Counted from the first letter of the stretch, positions 43,288-52,331 are shown. The stretch is 64,000 nucleotides of DNA from Pontibacter chinhatensis (GCF_900113285.1 NZ_FOOT01000008.1:62001-126000); one strand, 5' to 3'. Made by a program: numbers and translations. The notes: generated by a model from the sequence alone, not told the origin.

Positions 43288-43944
43288 TTATAGTTTTGCG
43301 GTCACGTCGAGTGAAACCGTAAAATCGTCGTAAATGGCCTTGTCGCCCAGGTTCTCGAAGAAGCTGTTGGAGCGGTAGCGCACATCATACTTGGTGCGGT
43401 CTATCGTTACGTCGGCCTTGGCAGAAGCTACTCCATTCTTCACCGACAGCACTGCCGGGAACGTTACCTGGTTGGTGATGCCTTTGATGGTCAGGTCGCC
43501 GGTAACGGTGGCGTTTGGCTTGCCTGCCGCCGCATTGGCAATCGGCTTCACACCCGTAATTTTAAATGTAGCCGTCGGGTGCTTCTCCACGCTAAAGAAA
43601 TCGTCGGACTTCAGGTGGTTTACCAGCCTGGTGTTGGAGCCTTGGTCTTTGATGTCCGTGCAGGTGATGCTGGCCATGTCGATCACGAAAGTTCCGCCCA
43701 CTACTTTGTTTCCGTTCACCTGGATGTCGCCGCTCTGCAGCGTGAGGTTACCCAAATGCTCGCCGGTCACTTTCTTGGCGTGCCACTTCAGCGTGCTTCC
43801 GGCAGCGTCTACTTTGTAAGCACGCACTTTGGCAGGGGCGGCTGCCTCCGTGGCTGTTGTTGCAATCACGGTACTTGGGTTTCCTGCCTGGGCCGTAAAC
43901 ATCATGGCACTGGCAAGCGAGGCTAGGACTACGTACTTTTTCAT
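43288..43944 (-). CDS. YceI family periplasmic protein
   Basis: 218 residues with a cleavable signal peptide (MKKYVVLASLASAMMFTAQA) and no lipobox. The YceI domain follows from about 40: AYKVDAAGSTLKWHAKKVTG, NTRLVNHLKSDDFFSVEKHP, ATFKITGVKPIANAAAGKPN and TKYDVRYRSNSFFENLGDKA. It lies 52 bases upstream of the lipoprotein paralogue and 30 bases downstream of the MarR gene on the same strand. Lipid binding or stress protection is family knowledge; the ligand is unknown. Confidence 0.93.
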   Translation of the reverse strand: MKKYVVLASLASAMMFTAQAGNPSTVIATTATEAAAPAKVRAYKVDAAGSTLKWHAKKVTGEHLGNLTLQSGDIQVNGNKVVGGTFVIDMASITCTDIKDQGSNTRLVNHLKSDDFFSVEKHPTATFKITGVKPIANAAAGKPNATVTGDLTIKGITNQVTFPAVLSVKNGVASAKADVTIDRTKYDVRYRSNSFFENLGDKAIYDDFTVSLDVTAKL

Positions 43945-43974
43945 CGGTTTTGTCTTGGGTATGGTTAAACTGGT

Positions 43975-44424
43975 TTAGCTTCTTATTTTGTCGAGCAGGC
44001 TGTTCAGCTGCGTAGCCTCCTCTTCGGTAAGGTTCATAATACCAGTGCCTTTGCCTCCCTCCAGTCCATCCATCTGCTTCAACAGGTCCAGGCCCTTTTC
44101 AGTTATCATCACGTCCACCGTGCGGCGGTCAGCCGGGCATTGCTTGCGTGTTACCAGCTCCTTGGCCTCCAGCCGGTCCACAATGCGCGAAGCGTTCGAG
44201 GTTTTATCCAGCATGCGCTCTATCAGCATGCTGATGGTGGCCGGCTTGGGGTGCTGCCCGCGCAGGATACGCAATATGTTATACTGCGGCAACGTTATTC
44301 CAAAGGGTTTGAACAAAGCCGCCTGCGCCTGCTCCAGGTACCCGGCCGTGAACACCACGTTGATGTAGGCCTTCTGATACTCTGTCTTAAATACGCTCTG
44401 CTTAATCTCTTCTTCTATCTTCAT
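43975..44424 (-). CDS. MarR family transcriptional regulator
   Basis: About 149 residues from the ATG at 44424; earlier ATGs would lie on or close to the promoter/operator region. The winged helix is at about 45-115: LPQYNILRILRGQHPKPATI, ERMLDKTSNASRIVDRLEAK (recognition helix) and VTRKQCPADRRTVDVMITEK (wing, with the DRR signature). MarR dimers usually repress nearby genes and lose DNA on ligand binding or oxidation; one Cys (KQCPADRR) sits at the wing. First gene ahead of two yceI genes. A repeat of AATGTACA at its own promoter suggests autoregulation. Confidence 0.92.
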   Translation of the reverse strand: MKIEEEIKQSVFKTEYQKAYINVVFTAGYLEQAQAALFKPFGITLPQYNILRILRGQHPKPATISMLIERMLDKTSNASRIVDRLEAKELVTRKQCPADRRTVDVMITEKGLDLLKQMDGLEGGKGTGIMNLTEEEATQLNSLLDKIRS

Positions 44425-44458
44425 ATGCGGCATTTGCATCCGAATTATCTGCAATAAT

Positions 44459-44487
44459 AATGTACATACATTTAATGTACAAACATA
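44459..44487 (-). promoter_or_regulatory. MarR promoter with probable operator
   Basis: On the minus strand TATGTTTG (44487-44480) fits the -7 box TAnnTTTG. On the plus strand AATGTACA occurs twice (44459-44466 and 44474-44481), 15 bases apart, just downstream of that box. Each core TGTACA is itself a palindrome. This is the expected place for a repressor site. Confidence 0.55.
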
Positions 44488-44808
44488 TCAACAGAAATAA
44501 TTTCAGAAAGTTTCATTAAACCCCTGATTTTCAGAAAACATATAGAAAGTATAGCCTCGTTTGCTCTTTGCTTTTAAATGCAAATAAGGCCAGCAATGGT
44601 ACAGCGTGCTTTAGCAACATCCATACTTTCGACAGCTCATGACAACTTGTTTGCCTTCAATGTGCCGCATAAAGTATGATTTCCCTCAGTAAGTATAGTA
44701 AAGTTATATATTTATACTTCCTGTAACAACGTACCTAAGAAATGGTTTCATACTTTGTTGCTTGGGCCAAAGCATAACTTGAAAAAAAGAATGGCTTAAA
44801 ACAAAAGA
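44488..44808. other. AT-rich spacer, no gene seen
   Basis: Between the marR promoter and the tRNA terminator. It holds three AAGTATA/TATACTT words and related AAGTATG/CATACTT forms but no hairpin or frame that I can support. Confidence 0.5.
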
Positions 44809-44838
44809 GGCTAACCGTTTCCGATTAGCCTCTTTTAA
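44809..44838 (-). terminator. Terminator of tRNA-Leu
   Basis: On the minus strand AAAAGAGGCTAA pairs with TTAGCCTCTTTT around a short loop and is followed by GTTTTAAG. It begins two bases after the tRNA 3' end. Confidence 0.85.
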
Positions 44839-44839
44839 G

Positions 44840-44921
44840 TGCGCAAGAAAGGACTCGAACCTTCACACCTTGCGGAACTGCCGCCTGAAGACAGCGCGTC
44901 TACCAATTTCGCCACTTGCGC
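44840..44921 (-). tRNA. tRNA-Leu (anticodon CAG)
   Basis: 82 nt. Acceptor stem GCGCAAG/CTTGCGC with discriminator A. The D arm contains AAATTGGTAGACGC. The anticodon stem CTGTC/GGCAG holds the loop TTCAGGC, giving CAG. A long class II variable arm (TTCCGCAAGGTG region) is followed by the T arm GGTTCGAGTCC. The CCA end is not encoded. It decodes CUG, a main Leu codon in this GC-rich genome. Confidence 0.95.
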
Positions 44922-45042
44922 ATTTTGTTCCTCAACCGCGGTTAAGGATTGGTACTGCAAATATACTAAGCAGATTCATAAATGCAATACCCTGCGTGCC
45001 GGATATTCTTTTTTTGTTACTTTAAAATTTCTCAAAGCCTCC

Positions 45043-45867
45043 TTATTGGCGCACCGTCACGTAGCCGCTCAGACTTGCCCCCACGAACTTCTCCCAACTG
45101 CCCAGACTTGCTTTGCGTGAGTAGCTGGAGCCGCCCAACTTCCCTCCCAGCATGATGGCCAGCCTGTCGGAGCCGGTGGCTGGCAGGTACTCAATGCCCA
45201 GGAAGAAATCCTCATCGGTATGAATGCCAAAGGGTTCCAGGTCAACCGTCAGCCAGCCTTCTTTGGTCGAGAACCGCCGCACGATGGGCTGCTCCACCAG
45301 CCGATCGCCCGGTAAGCCGTTGTCGTTGCGGTATAGGTTGATGCGGAATAAGGCGGAGTCGAGCTTGGTGCTGGTGAGGTAAAAGTGTGCCGAGAGCAAC
45401 TCGGTGGGCTTGCCGCTCACCTTGATGAAATTAGCGAACTCATAAATGTCCTTTTCCTCCCGCTGGTCGGGGTTACCCCATACTACCGGCAGCCGCCCCG
45501 TTACCCCAAGCCGCCTGAGCTTTGGCTTGCGGCTGTGCACTTCCACCTCCTGCAGGCCGGTTACCTTCTCCTGTAGCCTTACTTCCAGCGGCACCATACT
45601 TGCCAACGCCCGCACCGGCACCGGCAGCTCCTGGTACCCGACAGCCGAGAAGGTCAAAGTATCCTGGGCACGTTCAGATGGCAACGCAAGTATAAACCTG
45701 CCTTGTGCATCGGAGGCGGTGCCTATGTTCTTGTTCCGGATGCCGATGTTGACGTAAGGCAACGGCTGGCCACTTTCGGAAGCCAACACGCGCCCCTGCA
45801 GTTTTATACTTTGGGCTTCCGTGGTAAACGAAAAAAGCAGTAGCAGCAGGGTGATGATTTGTTTCAT
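45043..45867 (-). CDS. Carboxypeptidase-regulatory-like (CarboxypepD_reg) domain protein
   Basis: 274 residues with a signal peptide (LLLLLFSFTTEAQ). The CarboxypepD_reg-like beta-sandwich domain is at about 20-100: IKLQGRVLASESGQPLPYVN, IGTASDAQGRFILALP and TLTFSAVGYQELPVPV. Then comes KVTGLQEVEVHSRKPK, the link seen in TonB-dependent receptors, but no receptor barrel follows. The last ~150 residues (LSAHFYLTSTKLDSALFRIN, GWLTVDLEPFGIHTDEDFFL) form a second beta domain seen in other short Bacteroidota members. Exported; exact role unknown. Confidence 0.85.
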   Translation of the reverse strand: MKQIITLLLLLFSFTTEAQSIKLQGRVLASESGQPLPYVNIGIRNKNIGTASDAQGRFILALPSERAQDTLTFSAVGYQELPVPVRALASMVPLEVRLQEKVTGLQEVEVHSRKPKLRRLGVTGRLPVVWGNPDQREEKDIYEFANFIKVSGKPTELLSAHFYLTSTKLDSALFRINLYRNDNGLPGDRLVEQPIVRRFSTKEGWLTVDLEPFGIHTDEDFFLGIEYLPATGSDRLAIMLGGKLGGSSYSRKASLGSWEKFVGASLSGYVTVRQ

Positions 45868-45977
45868 AGCGGATTGGGTGAGGGTAGTTTATACTTGCGG
45901 GGAGGCTCAAACCTTCCTGTACCTTTCGCATCACCAGACCAGTGTTGCGGGAAAGTATAAAAGTATAGGAGGAGCAA

Positions 45978-46424
45978 TTAACTGCCCTTACTTACCTGCA
46001 GTTTCACGTTTTTATGGGTCTCCTGGCTATCCGAGCTTGGGTAGGGCATTACATCCAGCAGGGTAATCTCATACTCCTGCCCGTCTACGTCCACCGTCTG
46101 GGTGTGCTTGTTGCGCATGGGCTCCGGCCGGCAGTCGCCGATGCAGAAGGTAACGGACTGCCCTTTTTTGTTGCGCCCCAGCACTTTTACTTTTACCACA
46201 GCATTGCCGTACCACACGCACACCACGTCCTTGGGACAGCGCGAGTCGGTCACCTCCTCCACCTGCAGCCCCAGCAAATCCGTTTCCGCACCGCTTACCT
46301 TCAGCACCTGTCCCTGCGCCATTGTAAAAGCTTCGCCCAGCTCGGCGGACCGGGGAGATACATCCTCCTGGCACTGCGTCATCAGCAGCAGCACGGCCAC
46401 CATAGCGTATAGGTAATTTGTCAT
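45978..46424 (-). CDS. Small lipoprotein with DSRCP motif
   Basis: 148 residues. A short signal with lipobox LLMTQC (Cys about 18). The core has EVTDSRCPKDVVCVWYGNAV (about 57-76), a pattern found in small Bacteroidota lipoproteins of unknown role, then SVTFCIGDCRPE and a C-terminal beta region with YEITLLDVMPYPSS. The two Cys pairs could form disulphides outside the cytoplasm. Stands alone; no function can be given. Confidence 0.7.
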   Translation of the reverse strand: MTNYLYAMVAVLLLMTQCQEDVSPRSAELGEAFTMAQGQVLKVSGAETDLLGLQVEEVTDSRCPKDVVCVWYGNAVVKVKVLGRNKKGQSVTFCIGDCRPEPMRNKHTQTVDVDGQEYEITLLDVMPYPSSDSQETHKNVKLQVSKGS

Positions 46425-46536
46425 AGTTTGGCTTATTCCTTACCTGGAAGAGCCCCAAACTATGGCCAAGGGTTGCATGAACCCTCAAATTCTATTTAAG
46501 GAAATAGCCGTTTATAACTTCGAGCCCACGCTCATT

Positions 46537-47304
46537 TTACTGCGGGGATGACTCTCCCATCGCATACCGGATGCCGCCCCACATATGGCGCAAAAAGAGT
46601 GTGTCGCTGTAGCTTTCCTTGGTGTGGCCCAGGGCAGTATAAAAGGCGCGCCCGCCATCGAATTCGTGGTACCAGGCAATAGGATGATTTTCTCCGTTTT
46701 CGCCGCCTTTGTAGCTGCGCTCGTCCAGGTTAGCCAGCACATGCACCTTGGGGTTCATACTTTTGAAATTGTACCACTCGTCCGTATGCTCCCAGCGGTC
46801 GGGCAGATGGCTGGTGGAGAGGTGGTCTTTGTCCAGCACATCGATAGCAGCCTTTTGCACTTCCGGGTGGCTCGTAAAGTATGCCCCCACCAACTGGTTG
46901 TACCAGGGCCAATCATACTCGGTGTCGCTAGCAGCGTGCACCCCGGCAAATCCTCCGCCCGACTGGATATATTGCTTAAAAGCCTCTTGCTGCGTCTCAT
47001 CCAGCACATCTTTGGTCGTGTTGAGGAACACCACGGCCGCGTACTTTTTCAGTGAGTCAGCGGTGAAGTAGGCAGCATTCTCGGTGGTATCCACCCCCAC
47101 ATTATACTCCTGCCCCAGTTGCAGCAGCGCCGCCTTGCCCGCCGGAATGGACTCGTGCCGGAAACCAGCGGTTTTAGAGAACACCAGGATCCTTTTCTGC
47201 TGTGCGCTCTCAGTTGCAGTTGCCTGCTCAGACGCTTCCGAAGAACAGGAAAAGGCACTGCATGCCAGTAATAACAGGCTGTAAAGTATAATGCTCTTTC
47301 GCAT
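46537..47304 (-). CDS. ThuA-like domain lipoprotein
   Basis: 255 residues. Lipoprotein signal (CSAFSC region; Cys about 20) with a Glu/Ala/Thr-rich linker. The ThuA domain (type 1 glutamine-amidotransferase-like fold) spans about 37-250: ILVFSKTAGFRHESIPAGKA, YAAVVFLNTTKDVLDETQQE, YIQSGGGFAGVHAASDTEYD, HPIAWYHEFDGGRAFYTALG and the final LRHMWGGIRYAMG. The family is tied to sugar use (trehalose in Sinorhizobium) and often sits beside oxidoreductases in Bacteroidota; here no such neighbour exists. Substrate unknown. Confidence 0.9.
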   Translation of the reverse strand: MRKSIILYSLLLLACSAFSCSSEASEQATATESAQQKRILVFSKTAGFRHESIPAGKAALLQLGQEYNVGVDTTENAAYFTADSLKKYAAVVFLNTTKDVLDETQQEAFKQYIQSGGGFAGVHAASDTEYDWPWYNQLVGAYFTSHPEVQKAAIDVLDKDHLSTSHLPDRWEHTDEWYNFKSMNPKVHVLANLDERSYKGGENGENHPIAWYHEFDGGRAFYTALGHTKESYSDTLFLRHMWGGIRYAMGESSPQ

Positions 47305-47477
47305 AGTATAATGGCTTATATGATTCTTCTAATATACTTTTTTGAAGCTGGAAATAAAACAGAAAGGCCTATACTTTGAGTATGGCACAACACAGGGTAT
47401 AGCCATAAAAATAAGAAGACGGGAAGTATTTTCGTACCTGCTAATTCTGCTATATTGCACCAAAAATCCAACTTTCT

Positions 47478-48143
47478 ATGAAACAACTTTACAGAAAAAC
47501 ACGCCTGCCGCGCTGGCAGGTGTTCCTACCGCTTTGTTTGCTGCTGTTTGCGCAGTGTACCTCCACCCGCCTCTCGTTGCAGGACGGAAAACGAATTGAA
47601 GAGTTAGGTGTCTGCCTTGTTTTTGCTGAGGATGTGCCACCCGCGTTTCAGGAGCAATTTGAGAATACGCTGGAAGCGTATATGCAGCGATACAACAGGC
47701 AGCCGCACGCCTTTAAGCTAACTGAGTGCCGGGATGAAAGCGCCCTGCTTCTTCGGGTAGAGCATGTGCAGTACACTAACTCCGGTCAGCGTGCCGCAGG
47801 TGTAGTCGTGAGCTCCGTCGGGTTGATCGGCGTTCCGGTAGCGATGGTGTCGGCCGGATTGCCTTTCTACCTCGCTTTTTGGTATTTCCCCACCAACCAA
47901 ACACAGGCTACCCTGGCCCTGAGCAACGACATCGCGCACCCTACATTGGGGGCAGTAAACAGGGTGTACACCAGCGGTGGCATGTTCGGCTCCGATGAGC
48001 GGCAGCGCCTGCGCCACGCCAAGAGGTTTGAAAAGCACCTGACAGCCATCTTCTTAGAACTGGAGACCAGCTACAAGAAAACTGCCCGCAAGCCTGCTCC
48101 GAGAGGCGCACAAGAGGTTATCTCTGCCGGACCGGTACAGTAA
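47478..48143 (+). CDS. Hypothetical lipoprotein
   Basis: 221 residues. A basic start and hydrophobic stretch end at a lipobox (LLFAQC, Cys about 27). After a beta-like part (ELGVCLVFAEDVPPAFQEQF) there is one clear membrane-type segment at about 111-135 (AAGVVVSSVGLIGVPVAMVS), then GLPFYLAFWYFPTNQTQATL. The C-terminus is helical and basic. No family recognised. Stands alone, convergent with valS across a shared terminator. Confidence 0.75.
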   Translation: MKQLYRKTRLPRWQVFLPLCLLLFAQCTSTRLSLQDGKRIEELGVCLVFAEDVPPAFQEQFENTLEAYMQRYNRQPHAFKLTECRDESALLLRVEHVQYTNSGQRAAGVVVSSVGLIGVPVAMVSAGLPFYLAFWYFPTNQTQATLALSNDIAHPTLGAVNRVYTSGGMFGSDERQRLRHAKRFEKHLTAIFLELETSYKKTARKPAPRGAQEVISAGPVQ

Positions 48144-48161
48144 CCATACTTAGCCAAAATA

Positions 48162-48202
48162 AAAAAGCGGCTGCCCTCTTAGGAGAGCAGCCGCTTTTTT
48201 AT
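48162..48202. terminator. Bidirectional terminator between the lipoprotein gene and valS
   Basis: AAAAAAGCGGCTGCCCTCT pairs with AGAGCAGCCGCTTTTTT (about 15 bp). Runs of A on one side and T on the other let it work in both directions for two convergent genes. Confidence 0.9.
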
Positions 48203-48217
48203 ACTTTATACTTCACT

Positions 48218-50848
48218 TTACAGCGATGCCAGGCTTTGCTCAATGGCGTGGATCTTCGCCTCCGCGTCGGCTTTTTTCTTGCGCTCGTTGGCAATTACTG
48301 CTTCCGGGGCTCCGCTCACAAAACGCTCGTTGCTCAGCTTCTTATCCACCGATGCCAGGAAGCCTTTGGTATACTCCAGCTCCTTCTGCAGGCGCTCGCG
48401 CTCGGCTGCCACGTCAATGTTGCCTTCCATTGGGATGAAGAACTCGTCGCCGGCCACGATGAAGCTGATGGCACCTTCCACATTTTCCTGCACAAACCTG
48501 ATCTCGCCGAGGTTGGCCAGTTTGCTTAGGATGCTGTGGAACGGCTCATAGTTATCCTGGTTCATCACCTTGATGTACAGGTCGAGCTGCTTGGAGTTAG
48601 CGATGTTCTTGGAGTTGCGGATGTTGCGCACAGAACCTACCACGTTCAGCACGTTCTCCATCTTCTCGATGATGTCCTTATCGAACTTGTCTTTCTTCGG
48701 CCATGGCGCTACAATCAGGTACTCCTTCGGCTTACGCTCTTTCAGCTCGTGCCAGATCTCCTCGGTAATGAACGGCATGAACGGATGCAGCACCTTCAGC
48801 ACTTTCTCCAGGATGGCCGTCGTCGCCTCCAGCGTTTGCTTGTCGATCGGTTGCTGGTAGGCTGGCTTGATCATCTCCAGGTAGCTGGAGCAGAAGTCGT
48901 CCCATACCAGTTTGTACACAGCCAGCAGCGCATCAGAGATACGGAACTTGCTGAAATGGTCCTCTATCTGCACAAAGGCCTCGTTAAAGCGCGACTCGAA
49001 CCACTTCACGGCCATCTCATTCGGGAATGGCAGGCTCTCGTCCACCTCCCAGCCTTTAATCAGGCGGAAAGCGTTCCAGATCTTGTTCGAGAAGTTACGG
49101 CCCTGCTCTACCAGCTTTTCGTCGAAGAGCAGGTCGTTGCCGGCCGGTGAGCTGAACAACATGCCCGCACGCACGCCGTCGGCCCCGTACTGGTCGATCA
49201 AATCAAGCGGATCCGGGGAGTTGCCCAGTGATTTGGACATCTTGCGGCCCTGCGCATCGCGCACAATACCTGTCAGGTACACATTTTTGAACGGCAACTC
49301 GTTGCGGAACTCGTAGCCGGCCATAATCATACGGGCCACCCAGAAGAAGAGGATCTCCGGAGCCGTTACCAGGTCGTTGGTCGGGTAGTAGTACAGGACA
49401 TCTTTATTGTCCGGGTCTTTGAAGCCGTCGAACACCGAGATAGGCCACAGCCACGAGGAGAACCAGGTATCCAGCACGTCTTCGTCCTGGCGCAAATCTG
49501 AAAGTTGCAGGTTGTCGTTGCCGCTCTCTTTACGGGCCAGTTTCAGAGCTTCCTCCGCCGTGGCAGCCACTACGAAAGAACCGTCCGGCAGGTAATACGC
49601 CGGTATCTGCTGTCCCCACCACAGCTGGCGCGAGATACACCAATCGTGCACGTTCTCCATCCAGGAGCGGTACATGTTCTTGAACTTGGGCGGGTGCAGG
49701 CGTATTTCATCGTTCATCACGGCCTCCAGCGCAGGCTTGGCCATCTTGTCCATCTTGCACCACCACTGCATCGACAGGCGCGGCTCTATCACGGCACCCG
49801 TACGCTCGGATGTCTGCAGCACAGAGGCATACTCCTCTATCTTCGCCAGCAAGTCGGCCTCTTTAAGGTCTTTGACGATGTTGCGGCGCGCCTCAAAACG
49901 GTCCTGCCCCACATACAGCTGCGCCTGCTCGTTCAGGGTACCGTCGTTGTTCAGGATGTCGATAGTAGGCAGGCGGTGCTTCTGGCCCAGCTCGTAGTCG
50001 TTCAGGTCGTGGGCAGGCGTTACTTTCAGAGCACCCGTACCGAACTCTATACTTACGTATTCATCCAAAATCACCGGAATCTCTTTGCCAAGCAGCGGAA
50101 TACGCACGCTTTTGCCATGCAGGTGCGTGTAGCGCTCGTCGTTCGGGTTCACGGCCACGGCCACGTCGGCCATAATGGTTTCTGGACGCGAGGTAGCCAC
50201 GGTCAGGTATGTTTTTTCGGCTCCATCAGCTACCACCTCATACTTGAGGTGGTACATTTTGGCCATCGTATCTTTTGGAATCACCTCTTCGTCGGAGAGG
50301 GCGGTCTGGCCCTGCGGGTCCCAGTTTACCATGCGCACGCCGCGGTAAATCTGGCCTTTGCGGTACAGGTCCACAAACACCTCGATTACGGCAGCAGAAA
50401 GGTCCTCCTCCATCGTGAAGCGGGTACGGTCCCAGTCGCAGGAGGCGCCCAGTTTCTTAAGCTGCTCGAGGATAATGCCGCCATACTTCTCTTTCCACTC
50501 CCAGGCGTACTTAAGGAATTCCTCACGCGTCAGGTCGCTTTTGCTAATGCCTTTTTCCTTCAGCATGGCCACTACCTTCGCTTCCGTGGCAATGGACGCG
50601 TGGTCGGTGCCCGGCACCCAGCAAGCCTCTTTGCCCTGCATGCGCGCCCGGCGAATAAGCACATCCTGAATCGTGTTATTGAGCATGTGACCCATGTGCA
50701 GCACGCCCGTTACGTTCGGCGGCGGAATCACGATGGTGTAAGGCTCCTTGTTCGGGTTTGGCTCGGAGTGGAAGAAGCCACGCTCCATCCAGCTGTCGTA
50801 CCACTTTTTCTCTACTTCCTTGGGGTTATATTTCGTTGAGATTGACAT
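48218..50848 (-). CDS. valS: Valyl-tRNA synthetase
   Basis: About 876 residues. The ATG at 50848 gives the family start (MSISTKYNPKEVEKKWYDSW); an upstream start adds 13 stray residues. It charges tRNA-Val with valine in the cytoplasm. Class I signatures: HMGH (51-54, in VTGVLHMGHM) and KMSKS (in GRKMSKSLGNSPDP, about 540). The editing domain sits between them (VATSRPETIMADVAVAVNP). The C-terminal arm is a coiled coil (ERLQKELEYTKGFLASVDKK). Complete; single gene with a shared terminator. Confidence 0.97.
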   Translation of the reverse strand: MSISTKYNPKEVEKKWYDSWMERGFFHSEPNPNKEPYTIVIPPPNVTGVLHMGHMLNNTIQDVLIRRARMQGKEACWVPGTDHASIATEAKVVAMLKEKGISKSDLTREEFLKYAWEWKEKYGGIILEQLKKLGASCDWDRTRFTMEEDLSAAVIEVFVDLYRKGQIYRGVRMVNWDPQGQTALSDEEVIPKDTMAKMYHLKYEVVADGAEKTYLTVATSRPETIMADVAVAVNPNDERYTHLHGKSVRIPLLGKEIPVILDEYVSIEFGTGALKVTPAHDLNDYELGQKHRLPTIDILNNDGTLNEQAQLYVGQDRFEARRNIVKDLKEADLLAKIEEYASVLQTSERTGAVIEPRLSMQWWCKMDKMAKPALEAVMNDEIRLHPPKFKNMYRSWMENVHDWCISRQLWWGQQIPAYYLPDGSFVVAATAEEALKLARKESGNDNLQLSDLRQDEDVLDTWFSSWLWPISVFDGFKDPDNKDVLYYYPTNDLVTAPEILFFWVARMIMAGYEFRNELPFKNVYLTGIVRDAQGRKMSKSLGNSPDPLDLIDQYGADGVRAGMLFSSPAGNDLLFDEKLVEQGRNFSNKIWNAFRLIKGWEVDESLPFPNEMAVKWFESRFNEAFVQIEDHFSKFRISDALLAVYKLVWDDFCSSYLEMIKPAYQQPIDKQTLEATTAILEKVLKVLHPFMPFITEEIWHELKERKPKEYLIVAPWPKKDKFDKDIIEKMENVLNVVGSVRNIRNSKNIANSKQLDLYIKVMNQDNYEPFHSILSKLANLGEIRFVQENVEGAISFIVAGDEFFIPMEGNIDVAAERERLQKELEYTKGFLASVDKKLSNERFVSGAPEAVIANERKKKADAEAKIHAIEQSLASL

Positions 50849-51076
50849 CGTATACTTTCGTTTTTTGCTTGTTGGGCGAAGAAGCAAAATTAGGGATTTT
50901 TGCTGATTGTTGATTGTTAATTGTTGATTGACTTACCGGTGATGAGGGAGATTTAAGCGATTTGCAGGATTGGCCCATTTAAGCCACGGTTTTACCTGGC
51001 TTTACAAGCTTTAAACCCTCAATACTGATGCTGTCAAAAATCCTGTAGCATCGGCCTAATCCTTGTAAATCACCGG

Positions 51077-51649
51077 TCAGACGATTTGCAGGTTATACTT
51101 GGTGAGCAAGCCCTGTAGCCCATAGTTAGAGAATTTCGCTTTTTTGATGGTGTTGGCCTCCGGGTCAATGTCAAAGTTAAAAGCTGTGGAGAAGTCTGCG
51201 CCGGAGAGGTTGGTGCGGTTAAAGACAGCCCGGTACAGGTCTGTATCCTCAAAAACGGCATGTGCCAGGTCGGCCCCGGAGAAGTCGGCGCCCTTTAGCG
51301 AAGTATGGACAAACTTAGTTCGGGGCATTTTCCGGTTCTGGAAGGAAGTATAGTCGAGCACGCCATGCTCAAACCGCACTGTAAAGAGCCCCTCCTCGCA
51401 GGCGCTGAAGTTCACCCCCATCAGCTTGCACTCCTTAAAAACCGCATCATTCAGGGTCGTGTGGCTTAGGTTGAGCATCGCCAGGTTACAGCCGATAAAG
51501 ATGCAGTCGGTAAAGCGGTTCCGTGAGAAATCGCCGTTCGAAAAGTCGCAGTTTTTAAAGGTGCACCTTTCGAATTCCCTGTTGTTGATGGGCTTGTTCG
51601 GGTATACTATCTTGTCAAAGGTTTTGCCCTCGTGTATGGCTCCTTCCAT
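51077..51649 (-). CDS. Pentapeptide repeat protein
   Basis: 190 residues, no signal peptide. Pentapeptide A(D/N)LxX-like steps run from about 20 to 170: FERCTFKNCDFSNGDFSRNR, FTDCIFIGCNLAMLNLSHT, LKGADFSGADLAHAVFEDTD and LYRAVFNRTNLSGADFSTAF. These build a right-handed quadrilateral beta helix. Some relatives mimic DNA and protect gyrase; most have no known role, and this one cannot be placed. Stands alone. Confidence 0.9.
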   Translation of the reverse strand: MEGAIHEGKTFDKIVYPNKPINNREFERCTFKNCDFSNGDFSRNRFTDCIFIGCNLAMLNLSHTTLNDAVFKECKLMGVNFSACEEGLFTVRFEHGVLDYTSFQNRKMPRTKFVHTSLKGADFSGADLAHAVFEDTDLYRAVFNRTNLSGADFSTAFNFDIDPEANTIKKAKFSNYGLQGLLTKYNLQIV

Positions 51650-51663
51650 GATGTTATACTTTA

Positions 51664-51775
51664 AAACTCAGGTTCTGATGAACCCACCCCTAACCCCTCC
51701 CGAGAGGGGAATTCCTGTAGCTGTACTATAATTCCCCTCCTCGGAGGGGCTGGGATAGGTTTACACCTTCACGAA
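51664..51775. repeat. Palindromic intergenic repeat
   Basis: AACCCACCCCTAACCCCTCC (about 51679) and GGAGGGGCTGGGATAGGTTT (about 51743) are the outer arms of a ~90-base hairpin. The inner arms are GAGAGGGGAATT and AATTCCCCTCCTC around CCTGTAGCTGTACTAT. The same left half is at about 63905 and in part at about 2807. Confidence 0.75.
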
Positions 51776-51805
51776 AGCACGAAAATCGCAGCTTAAGTTT
51801 ATGAA

Positions 51806-51838
51806 ACAAAAAAACCTGCCCATTACAGACAGGTTTTT
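51806..51838 (-). terminator. Terminator of the ferredoxin gene
   Basis: On the minus strand AAAAACCTGTCTG pairs with the GGGCAGGTTTTTTT side, ending in a T run; 22 bases past the stop. Confidence 0.8.
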
Positions 51839-51860
51839 ATACGTTGCTGATGCTTTATAC

Positions 51861-52211
51861 TTAAGCCTCCTGGTGCAACCAGCTTTTCTTGGCCAGCAGT
51901 TCTTCCTCTGTCTCGCGGTAATCCGGGTCGTCTACGCAGCAATCCACAGGGCAAACGGCAGCGCACTGCGGCTCCTCGTGGAAACCTGTACACTCGGTAC
52001 ACTTATCGGAAACAATGTAGTAGAACTCATCAGAAATGGGTGTCTGTGGCGCATCGCCGGGGATAATCTCACCCCCGTCAATCTCCACCTCCTTCAGTGC
52101 AGTACCGCCTCCCCACGTCCACTCCGCACCGCCCTCGTAAATGGCAGTGTTCGGGCACTCCGGCTCGCAGGCTCCGCAGTTAATGCACTCATCGGTTATC
52201 ATGATAGCCAT
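51861..52211 (-). CDS. Two-cluster [4Fe-4S] ferredoxin
   Basis: 116 residues, cytoplasmic. The first cluster motif is CINCGACEPECP (residues about 9-20), the second CTECTGFHEEPQCAAVCPVD (about 73-92). An acidic insert of about 45 residues lies between them (GGGTALKEVEIDGGEIIPGD), as in Bacteroidota members of this family. An electron carrier; partner unknown. It is divergent from the LuxC-type acyl-CoA reductase at 52332, with only 120 bases between, an arrangement I recall from other Bacteroidota, so the two may share control. Confidence 0.93.
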   Translation of the reverse strand: MAIMITDECINCGACEPECPNTAIYEGGAEWTWGGGTALKEVEIDGGEIIPGDAPQTPISDEFYYIVSDKCTECTGFHEEPQCAAVCPVDCCVDDPDYRETEEELLAKKSWLHQEA

Positions 52212-52331
52212 AGTCGTATCTCCTGTATATTTTTTATACTTTTGTACTTCGATTCAGTTTATACTTAGGAACAAAATTAGGAACAAACCCTATCCCTATC
52301 AAGTTTATTTTTAGCAGCCATACATTTTGCC

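Noticed and set aside
44840..44921. tRNA-associated integration site for a mobile element
   Set aside because: No integrase or direct repeat of the tRNA end was seen nearby; the tRNA has its own intact terminator.
49505..50839. 444-codon plus-strand frame opposite valS
   Set aside because: valS on the minus strand is complete with all signatures; the long antisense frame has no family likeness and is a GC-rich shadow.
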